NCBI GenBank assembly: GCA_963745945.1
Contig: CAVUZG010000007.1
Coordinates: forward strand, 186,001 to 250,000
Reading direction: 5' to 3'
DNA: 64,000 bases
Source of the DNA: DATFVA01 sp963745945
Lineage (GTDB): Bacteria > Bacteroidota > Ignavibacteria > Ignavibacteriales > Ignavibacteriaceae
This document shows, in pieces, positions 1 through 7,311 of the stretch. A program made the translations under genes and the position numbers. Position 1 is the stretch's first letter, and each line of letters opens with the position of its first letter. Under the pieces are notes generated by a model that saw only the letters and a list, made by a program, of their open reading frames with translations, did no database searches and was not told the DNA's origin.

Positions 1-579
1 TTCGTGTGATGAAAGAACTGTTTCTGATTTCGGATCCTGCGGAACAATTTTATAATCTTTATAAATCAGTCCTTTATCGAACAGGGTTTTTAACGCCCAC
101 CAGACTGATTCGATATAATCATTTTTCAAAGTTATATATGCAGAATCGAGATCAACCCAGTATCCCATTCTTGTGGTCATCTTTTCCCACAGATCGAGAT
201 AAGTGAACACCGATTCCCTGCAGGCCTGATTATACTTTTCTACTCCATAATCAATTACTTCACTTTTGTGTTTTATACCAAGTCTCTTTTCAACTTCAAT
301 TTCTACGGGAAGACCATGTGTATCCCACCCGCCTTTTCTTTCAACACGATAACCCTGCAATGTTTTATAGCGGCAAACTAGATCTTTTAAAGTACGGGCC
401 ATTACATGATGAATTCCGGGTTTGCCATTCGCTGTGGGTGGTCCTTCATAAAATGTATATGATTTAGACTGGTCTCTTGAAGAAATGCTCTTTTCAAAAA
501 TTTTATTCTTTTCCCAGAACTCAAGAATCTTTTTTTCTATTTCGGGATAATTTATTTTATCGGAATATTGTTTAAACAT
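1..579 (-). CDS. ileS: isoleucyl-tRNA synthetase, N-terminal part (runs off the window)
   Basis: Charges tRNA-Ile with isoleucine in the cytoplasm. The 193 codons visible hold the class I Rossmann start: YEGPPTANG followed by GKPGIHH, the form of the HIGH signature used by the Bacteroidota type of IleRS, then GWDTHGLPVE. The C-terminal remainder (editing domain, KMSKS, anticodon binding) lies beyond base 1. The ATG is at 577-579, preceded by a 6-base gap from the membrane-protein gene, and the gene is probably the last visible cistron of the yggS-divIVA-PNP operon. Nothing suggests it is broken; it is simply truncated by the window edge. Identification is very secure. Confidence 0.97.
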   Translation of the reverse strand, partial: MFKQYSDKINYPEIEKKILEFWEKNKIFEKSISSRDQSKSYTFYEGPPTANGKPGIHHVMARTLKDLVCRYKTLQGYRVERKGGWDTHGLPVEIEVEKRLGIKHKSEVIDYGVEKYNQACRESVFTYLDLWEKMTTRMGYWVDLDSAYITLKNDYIESVWWALKTLFDKGLIYKDYKIVPQDPKSETVLSSHE

Positions 580-585
580 TATCTA

Positions 586-1197
586 TCAGGATTCCTCGTA
601 TCGTTTAATCAATTCTCTCTCAACCTGTATAAATTCTTTAAGTTCTCTTTCTATTCTTTCCTTTTTAAGAACAGTATTTTTTGCCACGGCTTCTGCATCA
701 TTCACTATTTTCTCTGCATTAACTTTTGCTTCACGCAGTTCTATTTCAGCTTCTTTCCTTGCATCCTGCAGCTGGCTTTCATAAAATTTTAATTTCTCTG
801 CTAATACATCTGCTTCTTTTTCACGGTGAAGCACTTCATCTATTGCCATACCGAAAAGTGCCATAGATCCAAGAGTTATATTCCTAAGACTGTAAAGAAT
901 AATGTTTTCAGTTAAAAGTTCATTGGCAGAAAAATATTCTCTGAAAAAAGCTATAACCAGTATGCTCAATCCTGTAGCGGCAATTATAATAGAAAAGACC
1001 AGTTTACCCCCGGCATGCCATCCGAAATTTTTATTTAAATAGTAACCGCAGGCAAAACACAGTAATGAAATAACAAACCATACAGCAAAATTATTTTCGC
1101 CAAAGATGAAAATGTTTGTATTAATAAAATTTGAGGCAAACATTAAAATGCCAATTAGAACCGGCACTACGTATTGATGGACAGGTCTTTTTTCCAT
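586..1197 (-). CDS. membrane protein with C-terminal coiled coil, unknown function
   Basis: 203 residues. The first 120 or so hold about four hydrophobic segments (near residues 8-28, 38-54, 66-86 and 98-118). Residues 122-203 are strongly charged (Glu/Lys/Arg with heptad-spaced Leu/Ile/Ala) and should form a long cytoplasmic coiled coil. I do not recognise a named family. Its ATG overlaps the stop codon of the purine phosphorylase as TAATG, so translation is probably coupled. The position between divIVA/PNP and ileS, plus the membrane-anchored coiled coil, would fit a role near the division or envelope machinery, but that is inference from context only. Confidence 0.8.
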   Translation of the reverse strand: MEKRPVHQYVVPVLIGILMFASNFINTNIFIFGENNFAVWFVISLLCFACGYYLNKNFGWHAGGKLVFSIIIAATGLSILVIAFFREYFSANELLTENIILYSLRNITLGSMALFGMAIDEVLHREKEADVLAEKLKFYESQLQDARKEAEIELREAKVNAEKIVNDAEAVAKNTVLKKERIERELKEFIQVERELIKRYEES

Positions 1198-2018
1198 TAT
1201 AGTTTTTTTATAACCTCTTTCATTATTAAAGTCATCTTCGGTTCGGCTTTCATTGCAGCAGCAATAATTTCCTCAACGTTAACCGGCTTAAGAGAATCCG
1301 GAAAACATTCATCTGTAACTATACTTATGCCTAAAACCTTCATTCCCATATGGTTGGCTACTATATTTTCAGGAATTGTAGACATTCCTACAACATCAGC
1401 ACCTGTAGCTCTTAAAAATCTGTACTCCGCTTTTGTTTCAAGATTAGGACCGGGAACCGCAACATAAACACCTTTCTGAACTTTGATTTTATTCTCAATT
1501 GCAATCGCTTCTGCTAAAGATATTAATTCAATATTATAAGCTTCACTCATATCAGGAAAACGCGGACCAAGTTCGTCTTCATTTTTTCCTATAAGTGGAT
1601 TATCGCCAAGAAGATTTATATGATCTGTCATAATCATTATATCACCACGCCGATAATGAGGATTCATCCCTCCACACGCATTTGAAACTAGCAGAGTTTC
1701 AACACCAAGAAATTTCATAACACGAACAGGATAAGTAATCAGCTGCATCGTATAGCCTTCGTAATAATGGAAACGACCCTGCATTGCAACAACATTTTTC
1801 CCGTTAATTGTTCCGAAAATTAATTTTCCTTCGTGCGATTCAACAGTAGACAAAGGAAAATGAGGCAGATCGGAATAATTTATTTCGTGAGAAATTTTTA
1901 TTTCTTTGACTAGACCTCCCAGTCCTGTACCCAGAATTATTCCAACAGGAAAATTCTCTTTGGTAATCTTCCTGATAACTCCTAGCGTTTGATTTACTTT
2001 GTCTATTAATTCACTCAT
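1197..2018 (-). CDS. purine-nucleoside phosphorylase (PNP/MTAP family)
   Basis: Phosphorolysis of purine (deoxy)nucleosides to base plus (deoxy)ribose 1-phosphate, for purine salvage. The 273 residues match the trimeric PNP/MTAP family in length. Visible signatures: GIILGTGLG near the N-terminus (phosphate-binding glycine loop), MQGRFHYYEGY about residue 80, VSNACGGMN about 112 and GADVVGMSTIPENIVA about 186, where the Glu/Met residues contact the nucleoside. The start overlaps the divIVA stop (TAATG) and its own stop overlaps the next start in the same way, so it belongs to a translationally coupled operon. Guanosine/inosine preference cannot be read off with certainty. Confidence 0.95.
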   Translation of the reverse strand: MSELIDKVNQTLGVIRKITKENFPVGIILGTGLGGLVKEIKISHEINYSDLPHFPLSTVESHEGKLIFGTINGKNVVAMQGRFHYYEGYTMQLITYPVRVMKFLGVETLLVSNACGGMNPHYRRGDIMIMTDHINLLGDNPLIGKNEDELGPRFPDMSEAYNIELISLAEAIAIENKIKVQKGVYVAVPGPNLETKAEYRFLRATGADVVGMSTIPENIVANHMGMKVLGISIVTDECFPDSLKPVNVEEIIAAAMKAEPKMTLIMKEVIKKL

Positions 2019-2554
2019 TATAAAATCTTATTCACAATATCGTCAACATCAATGTCGACTTTCTTTGATTGTTCAGGTTTCTTCATAACCGGATTCTCTG
2101 CTCCTGCATCCTTTACTTTTACCTCAAACAGGTGTGCCTGTGAATCAATCATTGCTTTTAATTTTGAAAGCAGGAGATCACGTTCCTCCCTTAATTTGAT
2201 TACCGAATCTCTAATTTCATTTGCGTTTTCGCGGGCTTTCTCAAGAATCTGGTTAGCCTTTATTTCAGCTTCCTTAACCATAAGGCCGGTTTGTTTTTTT
2301 GTTGAATCAATCGCTTTTGAAGAAGACTCCTGCGCTTTGAGTAAAGTATCCTGCAGGTTTTTTTCTATTCTTCTGAACTCTACAAGGTGAATATTGGCAT
2401 TTTCGAGTTCTTCTTTAATAGAATCATTTTCTTGCTGAAGCTCATCGAATTCATCAGCAAGTTTTTCTAAAAATGCCTGCACTTCTTCAGTATCATATCC
2501 GCGAAGCGATTTGTTGAATTCCTGCTTTTTAATACTGATCGGGGAAACTTTCAT
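2018..2554 (-). CDS. DivIVA-domain coiled-coil protein
   Basis: About 178 residues. The N-terminus MKVSPISIKKQEF followed by LRGYDTEEVQAFL is the classic DivIVA/GpsB membrane-binding head, and the rest is a long coiled coil rich in Glu/Lys/Gln to about residue 140, with a short charged tail. Family members sit on curved membrane at poles or septa and recruit division, peptidoglycan or signalling partners. I chose the ATG at 2552-2554 rather than the one four codons upstream: it gives the canonical head and makes an ATGA overlap with the yggS stop. Upstream yggS and this gene are commonly neighbours in the division cluster of many bacteria. Confidence 0.92.
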   Translation of the reverse strand: MKVSPISIKKQEFNKSLRGYDTEEVQAFLEKLADEFDELQQENDSIKEELENANIHLVEFRRIEKNLQDTLLKAQESSSKAIDSTKKQTGLMVKEAEIKANQILEKARENANEIRDSVIKLREERDLLLSKLKAMIDSQAHLFEVKVKDAGAENPVMKKPEQSKKVDIDVDDIVNKIL

Positions 2555-3252
2555 GATTCCTTCCAATCTTTTGAATAATCTCTTACACCAAAAATTGCCG
2601 AGCCGATTCTCAGCATTGTTGCTCCCTCTTCAATAGCTATTTCAAAATCGGATGTCATTCCCATTGAGAGTTCTTTCAGGTTAAATCCTTTTGAATTTAA
2701 TTCATCTTTTAATTTACGTAATTGTCTGAAACTTTGCCGTATAACATTCTCATTTTCAGTATAAGGAGCGATGGTCATAAGTCCCAGGGTTTCTAAATTT
2801 TTTAATTCTTTACAATAGCCGGCAAGATCAAAAAGTTCACTTTTATTTTCAATGCCGAATTTGGATTCTTCATCTGAGGTTTTAGCCTGGAGAAGTATCT
2901 TCTGAATTTTATTATTCTTTACAGCGTACTTGTTTATTTCCGTAGCAAGCTGAAGAGAATCTACTGAATGAATATAACCGGCAGCCGGAACTACGTATCT
3001 TACTTTATTTCGCTGCAGGTGTCCTATAAAATGCCATGTTATTTTATCACCCAGTTGTTCAAATTTTGCGGATAGTTCCTGAGCTTTATTTTCACCGAAT
3101 TCTCTTAGCCCATCATCAAACACTTTTTCAATTTCATCGATTCCGAAGGTCTTGGAAACAGCAATCAGTTTTATTTCGCTACTGTCCCTGTTTACATCTA
3201 TACATTTTTTCTCTATCCGTTCCCGCAGTTTTTTTATATTTTCTGAAATCAT
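2551..3252 (-). CDS. yggS: YggS/PLPBP family pyridoxal-phosphate homeostasis protein
   Basis: Single-domain PLP-binding protein with a fold-type III alanine-racemase-like TIM barrel, no established enzyme activity, and a known role in vitamin B6 homeostasis and amino-acid balance. 233 residues, normal length. IKLIAVSKTF near residue 30 carries the PLP lysine, LREFGENKAQE and WHFIGHLQRNK are family hallmarks, and LSMGMTSDFEIAIEEGATMLRIGSAIFG (in parts) makes the phosphate-binding C-terminal segment. It is the first gene of the minus-strand operon. The region 3253-3479 is a divergent promoter region with pta. Function assignment to the family is secure. Confidence 0.95.
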   Translation of the reverse strand: MISENIKKLRERIEKKCIDVNRDSSEIKLIAVSKTFGIDEIEKVFDDGLREFGENKAQELSAKFEQLGDKITWHFIGHLQRNKVRYVVPAAGYIHSVDSLQLATEINKYAVKNNKIQKILLQAKTSDEESKFGIENKSELFDLAGYCKELKNLETLGLMTIAPYTENENVIRQSFRQLRKLKDELNSKGFNLKELSMGMTSDFEIAIEEGATMLRIGSAIFGVRDYSKDWKES

Positions 3253-3439
3253 GGCAAAATTAAGAGTGTGAATCTATCCTTTTTTTAAAGAAAAATCAAC
3301 GATATTCAGGCTGTATGAAGCTATCTGAACTATTATTTAATATCAATCTGGTATTATAAAAATAATAGTTAAGAAGTCAAAGAATGAAACAGGACATATT
3401 CGTTTAATATTCTGCAACATATGTCTGTCGCATTTTTCG

Positions 3440-3447
3440 TAATTTTG
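3440..3447 (+). promoter_or_regulatory. candidate Bacteroidota-type promoter -7 element upstream of pta
   Basis: TAATTTTG fits the TAnnTTTG -7 consensus of the Bacteroidota primary sigma factor. It lies 33 bases before the pta ATG, leaving room for a short leader with the purine-rich GGGAG just before the start. No clear -33 partner was assigned. Confidence 0.4.
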
Positions 3448-3479
3448 AAAGTTGTTTTTTCAGAAAACGGGAGAAAAAA

Positions 3480-4457
3480 ATGAGCAACAAATTAATGGAA
3501 GATATAATTAATAAAGCTTCCTCAAGTAAAAGAACTATTGTATTACCTGAATCGCACGATGACAGGGTAATTAAAGCTGCAGAAATTCTTACTAAAAGAA
3601 AAATAGCTTCGGTTATAACCATAGGAAATGAAGATAAAGTCTGGTCCAAAGCAAAAGAACTCGGATGTGATCTTTCAGGTATCAGAATAATTGATCCTGA
3701 AAAATCAGAGAAGTTCAGCGACTTCTCGCATATTTATTTTAATCTTCGGAAGAAAAAAGGAATCACAATAGAGCAGGCACAGGAAACAATGAAAAAAGAT
3801 CTGTTCTTCGGTGCAATGATGGTTAAAGAAGGAATGGCTGATGGGAGTGTTGCCGGTTCAACCGCTTCTACAGGTGATGTTCTGAGAGCCGGATTGCAAT
3901 GCATCGGAATGCCGAAAGGAATTTCAACTGTATCAAGTTTCTTCTTAATGGTAACGCCTGATAAAACTTACAGTTTTGCCGATTGCGCTGTTGTGCCTGC
4001 TCCTGATGCTGAACAGCTTGCAGACATTGCAATTTCAACTGCTATAAATCATCAGAAGCTTACTGGAGAAGAACCATATATTGCAATGCTTTCTTTCTCA
4101 ACCAAAGGAAGTGCAGAACACGAAACAATTGATAAAGTCATACAGGCAAAAGAACTTGTTAAACAGAAACATCCCGAATTAAATATTGACGGCGAACTTC
4201 AGTTTGATGCTGCAATTATTGATTCAATCGGAAGAAGAAAAGCTCCGGGCAGTAACGTTGCAGGAAGAGCAAATGTTTTAATCTTCCCTGATCTTAACTC
4301 AGGAAATATCGGTTACAAAATTGCTCAGCGTCTTGGAAAAGCTGAAGCTATCGGTCCTGTTGTGCAGGGATTAAACAGACCATTCTTTGATTTAAGCCGC
4401 GGTTGCAGTGTGGATGATATAGTCAACACTTCTGCCATTGCAGCATTGATGAGTTAG
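3480..4457 (+). CDS. pta: phosphate acetyltransferase (short form)
   Basis: Interconverts acetyl-CoA and acetyl phosphate, in acetate overflow or acetate assimilation with an acetate kinase that is not in this window. 325 residues, the length of the single-domain PTA_PTB enzyme without the N-terminal DRTGG regulatory part. Signatures: IVLPESHDDRV near the N-terminus, MVKEGMADGSVAGSTASTGDVLRAGLQ about residue 115-140 (in parts), FADCAVVPAPDAEQLADIA about 168, and GELQFDAA with NVLIFPDLNSGNIGYK toward the C-terminus. GGGAG precedes the ATG. It stands as the first gene of a plus-strand run, followed after 19 bases by a small membrane protein. Confidence 0.95.
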   Translation: MSNKLMEDIINKASSSKRTIVLPESHDDRVIKAAEILTKRKIASVITIGNEDKVWSKAKELGCDLSGIRIIDPEKSEKFSDFSHIYFNLRKKKGITIEQAQETMKKDLFFGAMMVKEGMADGSVAGSTASTGDVLRAGLQCIGMPKGISTVSSFFLMVTPDKTYSFADCAVVPAPDAEQLADIAISTAINHQKLTGEEPYIAMLSFSTKGSAEHETIDKVIQAKELVKQKHPELNIDGELQFDAAIIDSIGRRKAPGSNVAGRANVLIFPDLNSGNIGYKIAQRLGKAEAIGPVVQGLNRPFFDLSRGCSVDDIVNTSAIAALMS

Positions 4458-4476
4458 TTTTATTTTTATTTTCGTT

Positions 4477-4779
4477 ATGAACTTATTCATTGTAGCTGTT
4501 TCAGTTTTTATTTTCAATTTGCCCTTCGGCTACTGGAGGGCAAATGTTAAAAAGTTTTCACTCCAGTGGGTGCTTGCTATTCATCTGCCTGTTCCGTTTG
4601 TAATTACATTAAGATTACTTTCAGGAATCGGTTTCCAGTTTATAACTTACCCTATACTTATTGCTGCATTCTTCGGAGGGCAGGTGGCGGGCAAATATTT
4701 TTTCAATTACAGAAAGAATAAGCTTATTTATCCGCTCACCTCCTGTTTGATTTGGGATATTATAAAATCATTATCCTAA
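4477..4779 (+). CDS. small conserved-looking integral membrane protein
   Basis: 100 residues with about three hydrophobic segments (near 1-20, 32-50 and 54-72) and a basic C-terminal tail. The motif FNLPFGYWRANVKKFSLQW at the N-terminus resembles small membrane proteins found as single genes in many bacteria, but I cannot name a function. The gene begins 19 bases after pta and ends 46 bases before the glutathione peroxidase, so co-transcription with pta is plausible. No clear Shine-Dalgarno is present before its ATG, common in this lineage. Confidence 0.75.
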   Translation: MNLFIVAVSVFIFNLPFGYWRANVKKFSLQWVLAIHLPVPFVITLRLLSGIGFQFITYPILIAAFFGGQVAGKYFFNYRKNKLIYPLTSCLIWDIIKSLS

Positions 4780-4825
4780 ACTTATTCTTTTGTATGCATG
4801 TTTGTAAACAAAAAAGGATTGTACT

Positions 4826-5392
4826 ATGAAACGTGCCGTTGCATTAACTGTGCTTATAATTTTAACTTTTACAATTTCTATTTTCAGTTTTGGCGGAGAT
4901 AAAATGAATAATAACATAAGCGATATTACTGTTAAGGATATGAACGGGAAAGATGTTCATCTTTCAGATTATAAAGGAAAAGTTTTATTAATCGTTAACG
5001 TTGCAAGCGAATGCGGTTTTACTCCGCAGTACGAAGGACTTGAAAAGATTTATAAAAAATACAAAGACAAGGGTTTTGAAATTCTGGCTTTTCCCTGCAA
5101 CCAGTTCGGAGGCCAGGAACCAGGTACAAATGAAGAAATTAAAAATTTCTGCTCTTCAAAATTTGGAGTAACATTTAAACTTTTTAATAAAATTGAAGTG
5201 AATGGGAAAAACCGCTCCCCTCTTTATGAAAGACTTACGGGCAATAGTAATACAGAACAGGGTGATGTTAAATGGAATTTCGAAAAGTTTTTAATTTCCA
5301 AAGATGGTGAAATTGTTGCGAGATTCAGAAGTAAAGTAACTCCTGAAAGTGATGAAATTACCGGTGCGATTGAAAAGGAACTGGCGAAGTAG
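4826..5392 (+). CDS. exported glutathione peroxidase-family thiol peroxidase
   Basis: Reduces peroxides with a cysteine active site. An N-terminal hydrophobic signal (about residues 3-22) is followed by the full GPx domain. NVASECGFT holds the peroxidatic Cys, FPCNQFGGQEPG the conserved Gln segment, and VKWNFEKFL the Trp-Asn of the catalytic tetrad. A third Cys in NFCSSKFGV sits where thioredoxin-dependent GPx proteins carry the resolving Cys, so the enzyme is probably thioredoxin-linked rather than glutathione-linked. That fits an organism that also carries BshA for bacillithiol. Export, if the signal is real, would place it in the periplasm. A shorter cytoplasmic start at the internal Met near residue 27 is possible. 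Confidence 0.92.
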   Translation: MKRAVALTVLIILTFTISIFSFGGDKMNNNISDITVKDMNGKDVHLSDYKGKVLLIVNVASECGFTPQYEGLEKIYKKYKDKGFEILAFPCNQFGGQEPGTNEEIKNFCSSKFGVTFKLFNKIEVNGKNRSPLYERLTGNSNTEQGDVKWNFEKFLISKDGEIVARFRSKVTPESDEITGAIEKELAK

Positions 5393-5404
5393 ATTTCTCA
5401 TTAA

Positions 5405-5492
5405 CCAATGGATTTATCCTTTGGATTTTCAGAATAATTAATAATGTAAAAACGGTTTAAACCGTTTCTTATAATCCAATTGCTAAAGCAAT
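5405..5492. repeat. cluster of three short palindromes (REP-like)
   Basis: Between the convergent gpx and TPM genes lie three inverted repeats: 5405-5424 (8-bp arms, one mismatch, loop TTTA), 5450-5467 (perfect 18-bp palindrome AAACGGTTTAAACCGTTT) and 5479-5492 (ATTGCT, loop AA, AGCAAT). They may serve as a two-way terminator, but no U-tract of note follows. Their clustering resembles the extragenic palindromes mobilised by IS200-like transposases, one of which is encoded at 35338-35790, although the stem sequences differ from the palindromes there. Confidence 0.55.
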
Positions 5493-5511
5493 CGTTTAAT
5501 GCAAAATTTCA

Positions 5512-5970
5512 TCATTCCAAAACAACTCTGTTCGAAATCTCGTTCGTGTCATCTGATTTTATAGGAAAGTGCTCGCTAAGGATTTTGCCTACTCTTTCCA
5601 CACCGTGAATAATTCCCTGAGAAAAATTTCCTTCCATAAAATGCGACTGCATTTCATCTTTAATTTTATCCCAGGTTTTTTCAGGGACTTTTTTGTTTAT
5701 TCCTTCATCTGCGAGAATGTAAAATTCTCTTGCTTCAAGCAGAAAGAAAATTATAATTCCGGTTTTATCTCTCGTTTTATCTATTCCGAGTTTAAAGAAT
5801 TCCTCTTCAGCAAGTTTTCTTACCGGTTTATTCTTTTGTATAAGTGAACGACACTCTTTTATACTTACACAGATTTCGCCGGCTGTAATTTTTTCTTCAG
5901 CTTTAATTTTATTGGAAATTCTTAGGAGTTCGTCGTCATTAAGGAATTTATAAATTAGAGATGTTTTCAT
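5512..5970 (-). CDS. TPM-domain protein, cytoplasmic short form
   Basis: 152 residues without a signal peptide or clear membrane segment, consisting of a TPM domain (named for TLP18.3, Psb32, MOLO-1). Visible family features are AGEICVSIKECR, the KTGIIIFFLLEAREFYILADEGI core strand/helix unit (quoted in part) and the C-terminal FSQGIIHGVERVGKIL helix. Plant and bacterial members have been tied to acid phosphatase activity or to membrane-protein quality control; neither can be claimed here. It is read alone, toward the palindrome cluster, and is separated from the DUF4097 lipoprotein by 117 bases. Confidence 0.85.
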   Translation of the reverse strand: MKTSLIYKFLNDDELLRISNKIKAEEKITAGEICVSIKECRSLIQKNKPVRKLAEEEFFKLGIDKTRDKTGIIIFFLLEAREFYILADEGINKKVPEKTWDKIKDEMQSHFMEGNFSQGIIHGVERVGKILSEHFPIKSDDTNEISNRVVLE

Positions 5971-6087
5971 TTTTCAATTTACGTTTTTGCTAAAACTATA
6001 AAAGAGAAGAAACTATTTCAAATAAAAAAGCAGCTGCATCGGGGAAAATACAGCTGCAACTGTGAGATGAACAGGGTTAGAGCACAC

Positions 6088-7020
6088 TCATTGTTTTTTA
6101 ATGGTTATATCACCGCCGGATGTTTTGGCAACCAATTCTGCGCCGCCGTTATTTAGATCAGCTTCAAATCTTGTAGAGGAAATTCTTTTAGCATTATTTG
6201 CCGTTAGATTGCACTCAATGTCACCGCCGGAAGTATGCAGGTTTGCACTTGCATTAAAATCTGACGGGAGTTTCATTTGTATATCTCCGCCCGAAGTTTC
6301 GAGATCAATTCCTTTATTCTCACCGTTATACTCAAGAACAATATCACCCCCGGATGTTTCTGCAAATATTTTTGAGTCACTTCCCGTTAAGTAAATATCT
6401 CCGCCGGAAGTTGAAGCTGAAAAATCGCCCTTAAAGTTTCTTGCTTTAATATTACCACCGGAAGTGGATACATTCATATCTCCGCTGTTCGAGTCAAGAT
6501 TTATTTCACCGCCTGAAGTGGTTACCTTTAAAACTCCATCAGTATTTTTTACCCACACATCTCCGCCGGAAGTTTTAAGCCGGTTATTCCCCCTGATTTC
6601 TCCAATCATTATGTCTCCACCTGCCGTACTAATATTAGTATTAAATTCAGCAGGCACTTTAATTTCAAACCTGATCCTTATTCCGCTCGAAAACCAGTTA
6701 AAAAATGAGCCTTCTTTCTTTGCGATTACTGAAATTTCATCATCGTTATTGTTAAACAAAAAGTCTACTTTTTCTTTTGCTTTATCATTACCTAACACTT
6801 TAATATAAACTTCCGGTTTATCCCAGCTCGTAATTGTTACGTCTCCGCTTGATGATTCAACTCTTAAATTTTTTCCCGGCTGAATCTGAAAGGTTTTTTC
6901 GTGAAGGGTTTGTAAATCGCCTCCGTTGTAATCAGAGCCGATATCAACACGACAGGCAGTTAAGTTACCCGTTAAAAACAGTAAACAAAAAAACACTAAT
7001 ATTTTGGTAGAATTTTTCAT
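6088..7020 (-). CDS. DUF4097-family lipoprotein with beta-solenoid repeats
   Basis: 310 residues. A signal peptide ends in a lipobox (LTAC), so the mature protein should be lipidated at about Cys23. The rest is a DUF4097 putative-adhesin domain: a TSGGD/TSGGE/SSGD motif recurs about every 18-20 residues from about residue 56 to the C-terminus, the turn signature of a right-handed beta helix. The precise function of the family is not known. It has a distant paralogue at 38721-39839 inside an ECF sigma operon, and the same ECF-type promoter sequence stands before both transcription units (see 7047-7073). I infer control by that sigma factor. Confidence 0.9.
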   Translation of the reverse strand: MKNSTKILVFFCLLFLTGNLTACRVDIGSDYNGGDLQTLHEKTFQIQPGKNLRVESSSGDVTITSWDKPEVYIKVLGNDKAKEKVDFLFNNNDDEISVIAKKEGSFFNWFSSGIRIRFEIKVPAEFNTNISTAGGDIMIGEIRGNNRLKTSGGDVWVKNTDGVLKVTTSGGEINLDSNSGDMNVSTSGGNIKARNFKGDFSASTSGGDIYLTGSDSKIFAETSGGDIVLEYNGENKGIDLETSGGDIQMKLPSDFNASANLHTSGGDIECNLTANNAKRISSTRFEADLNNGGAELVAKTSGGDITIKKQ

Positions 7021-7046
7021 CTTAATTTCCTCAGATGTTTTTCTTA

Positions 7047-7073
7047 TTAGACTTTCAAAGTTGTCAAAAGGTT
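7047..7073 (-). promoter_or_regulatory. ECF-sigma-type promoter of the DUF4097 lipoprotein
   Basis: On the minus strand: -35 AACC followed by TTTT, 17 nt between AACC and GTC, then -10 GTCTAA, about 27 bases before the ATG. The same two boxes with the same spacing precede the ECF sigma gene itself (41423-41452). AAC-type -35 and GTC-type -10 boxes are typical of ECF promoters. Confidence 0.65.
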
Positions 7074-7311
7074 ACCGGATTTTTAATTTATCAAATCCCG
7101 CTTTATTAAAATATGTTCTTTTCCGGAATTCCGATCTTTTTTAATGATGAACTCAACGTTTAAGTGATATCCGGTTAATTTTGTTCTTGAATAAAATAAT
7201 TGATTTCAAGAATCCATCAGGTCAATTATCCTGTTAAAGCAGGGAGGCAATATTCTATCATAATAGGTAAATTTATAATTGATCCTAATCGAATTATTTC
7301 AAAGGAGAAAA

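Noticed and set aside
6101..6808. Two plus-strand open frames with SPPEV repeats opposite the DUF4097 lipoprotein (and similar ones at 39082-39576)
   Set aside because: They mirror the periodic Ser-Gly-Gly-Asp codons of the real minus-strand genes; no start signal or family.
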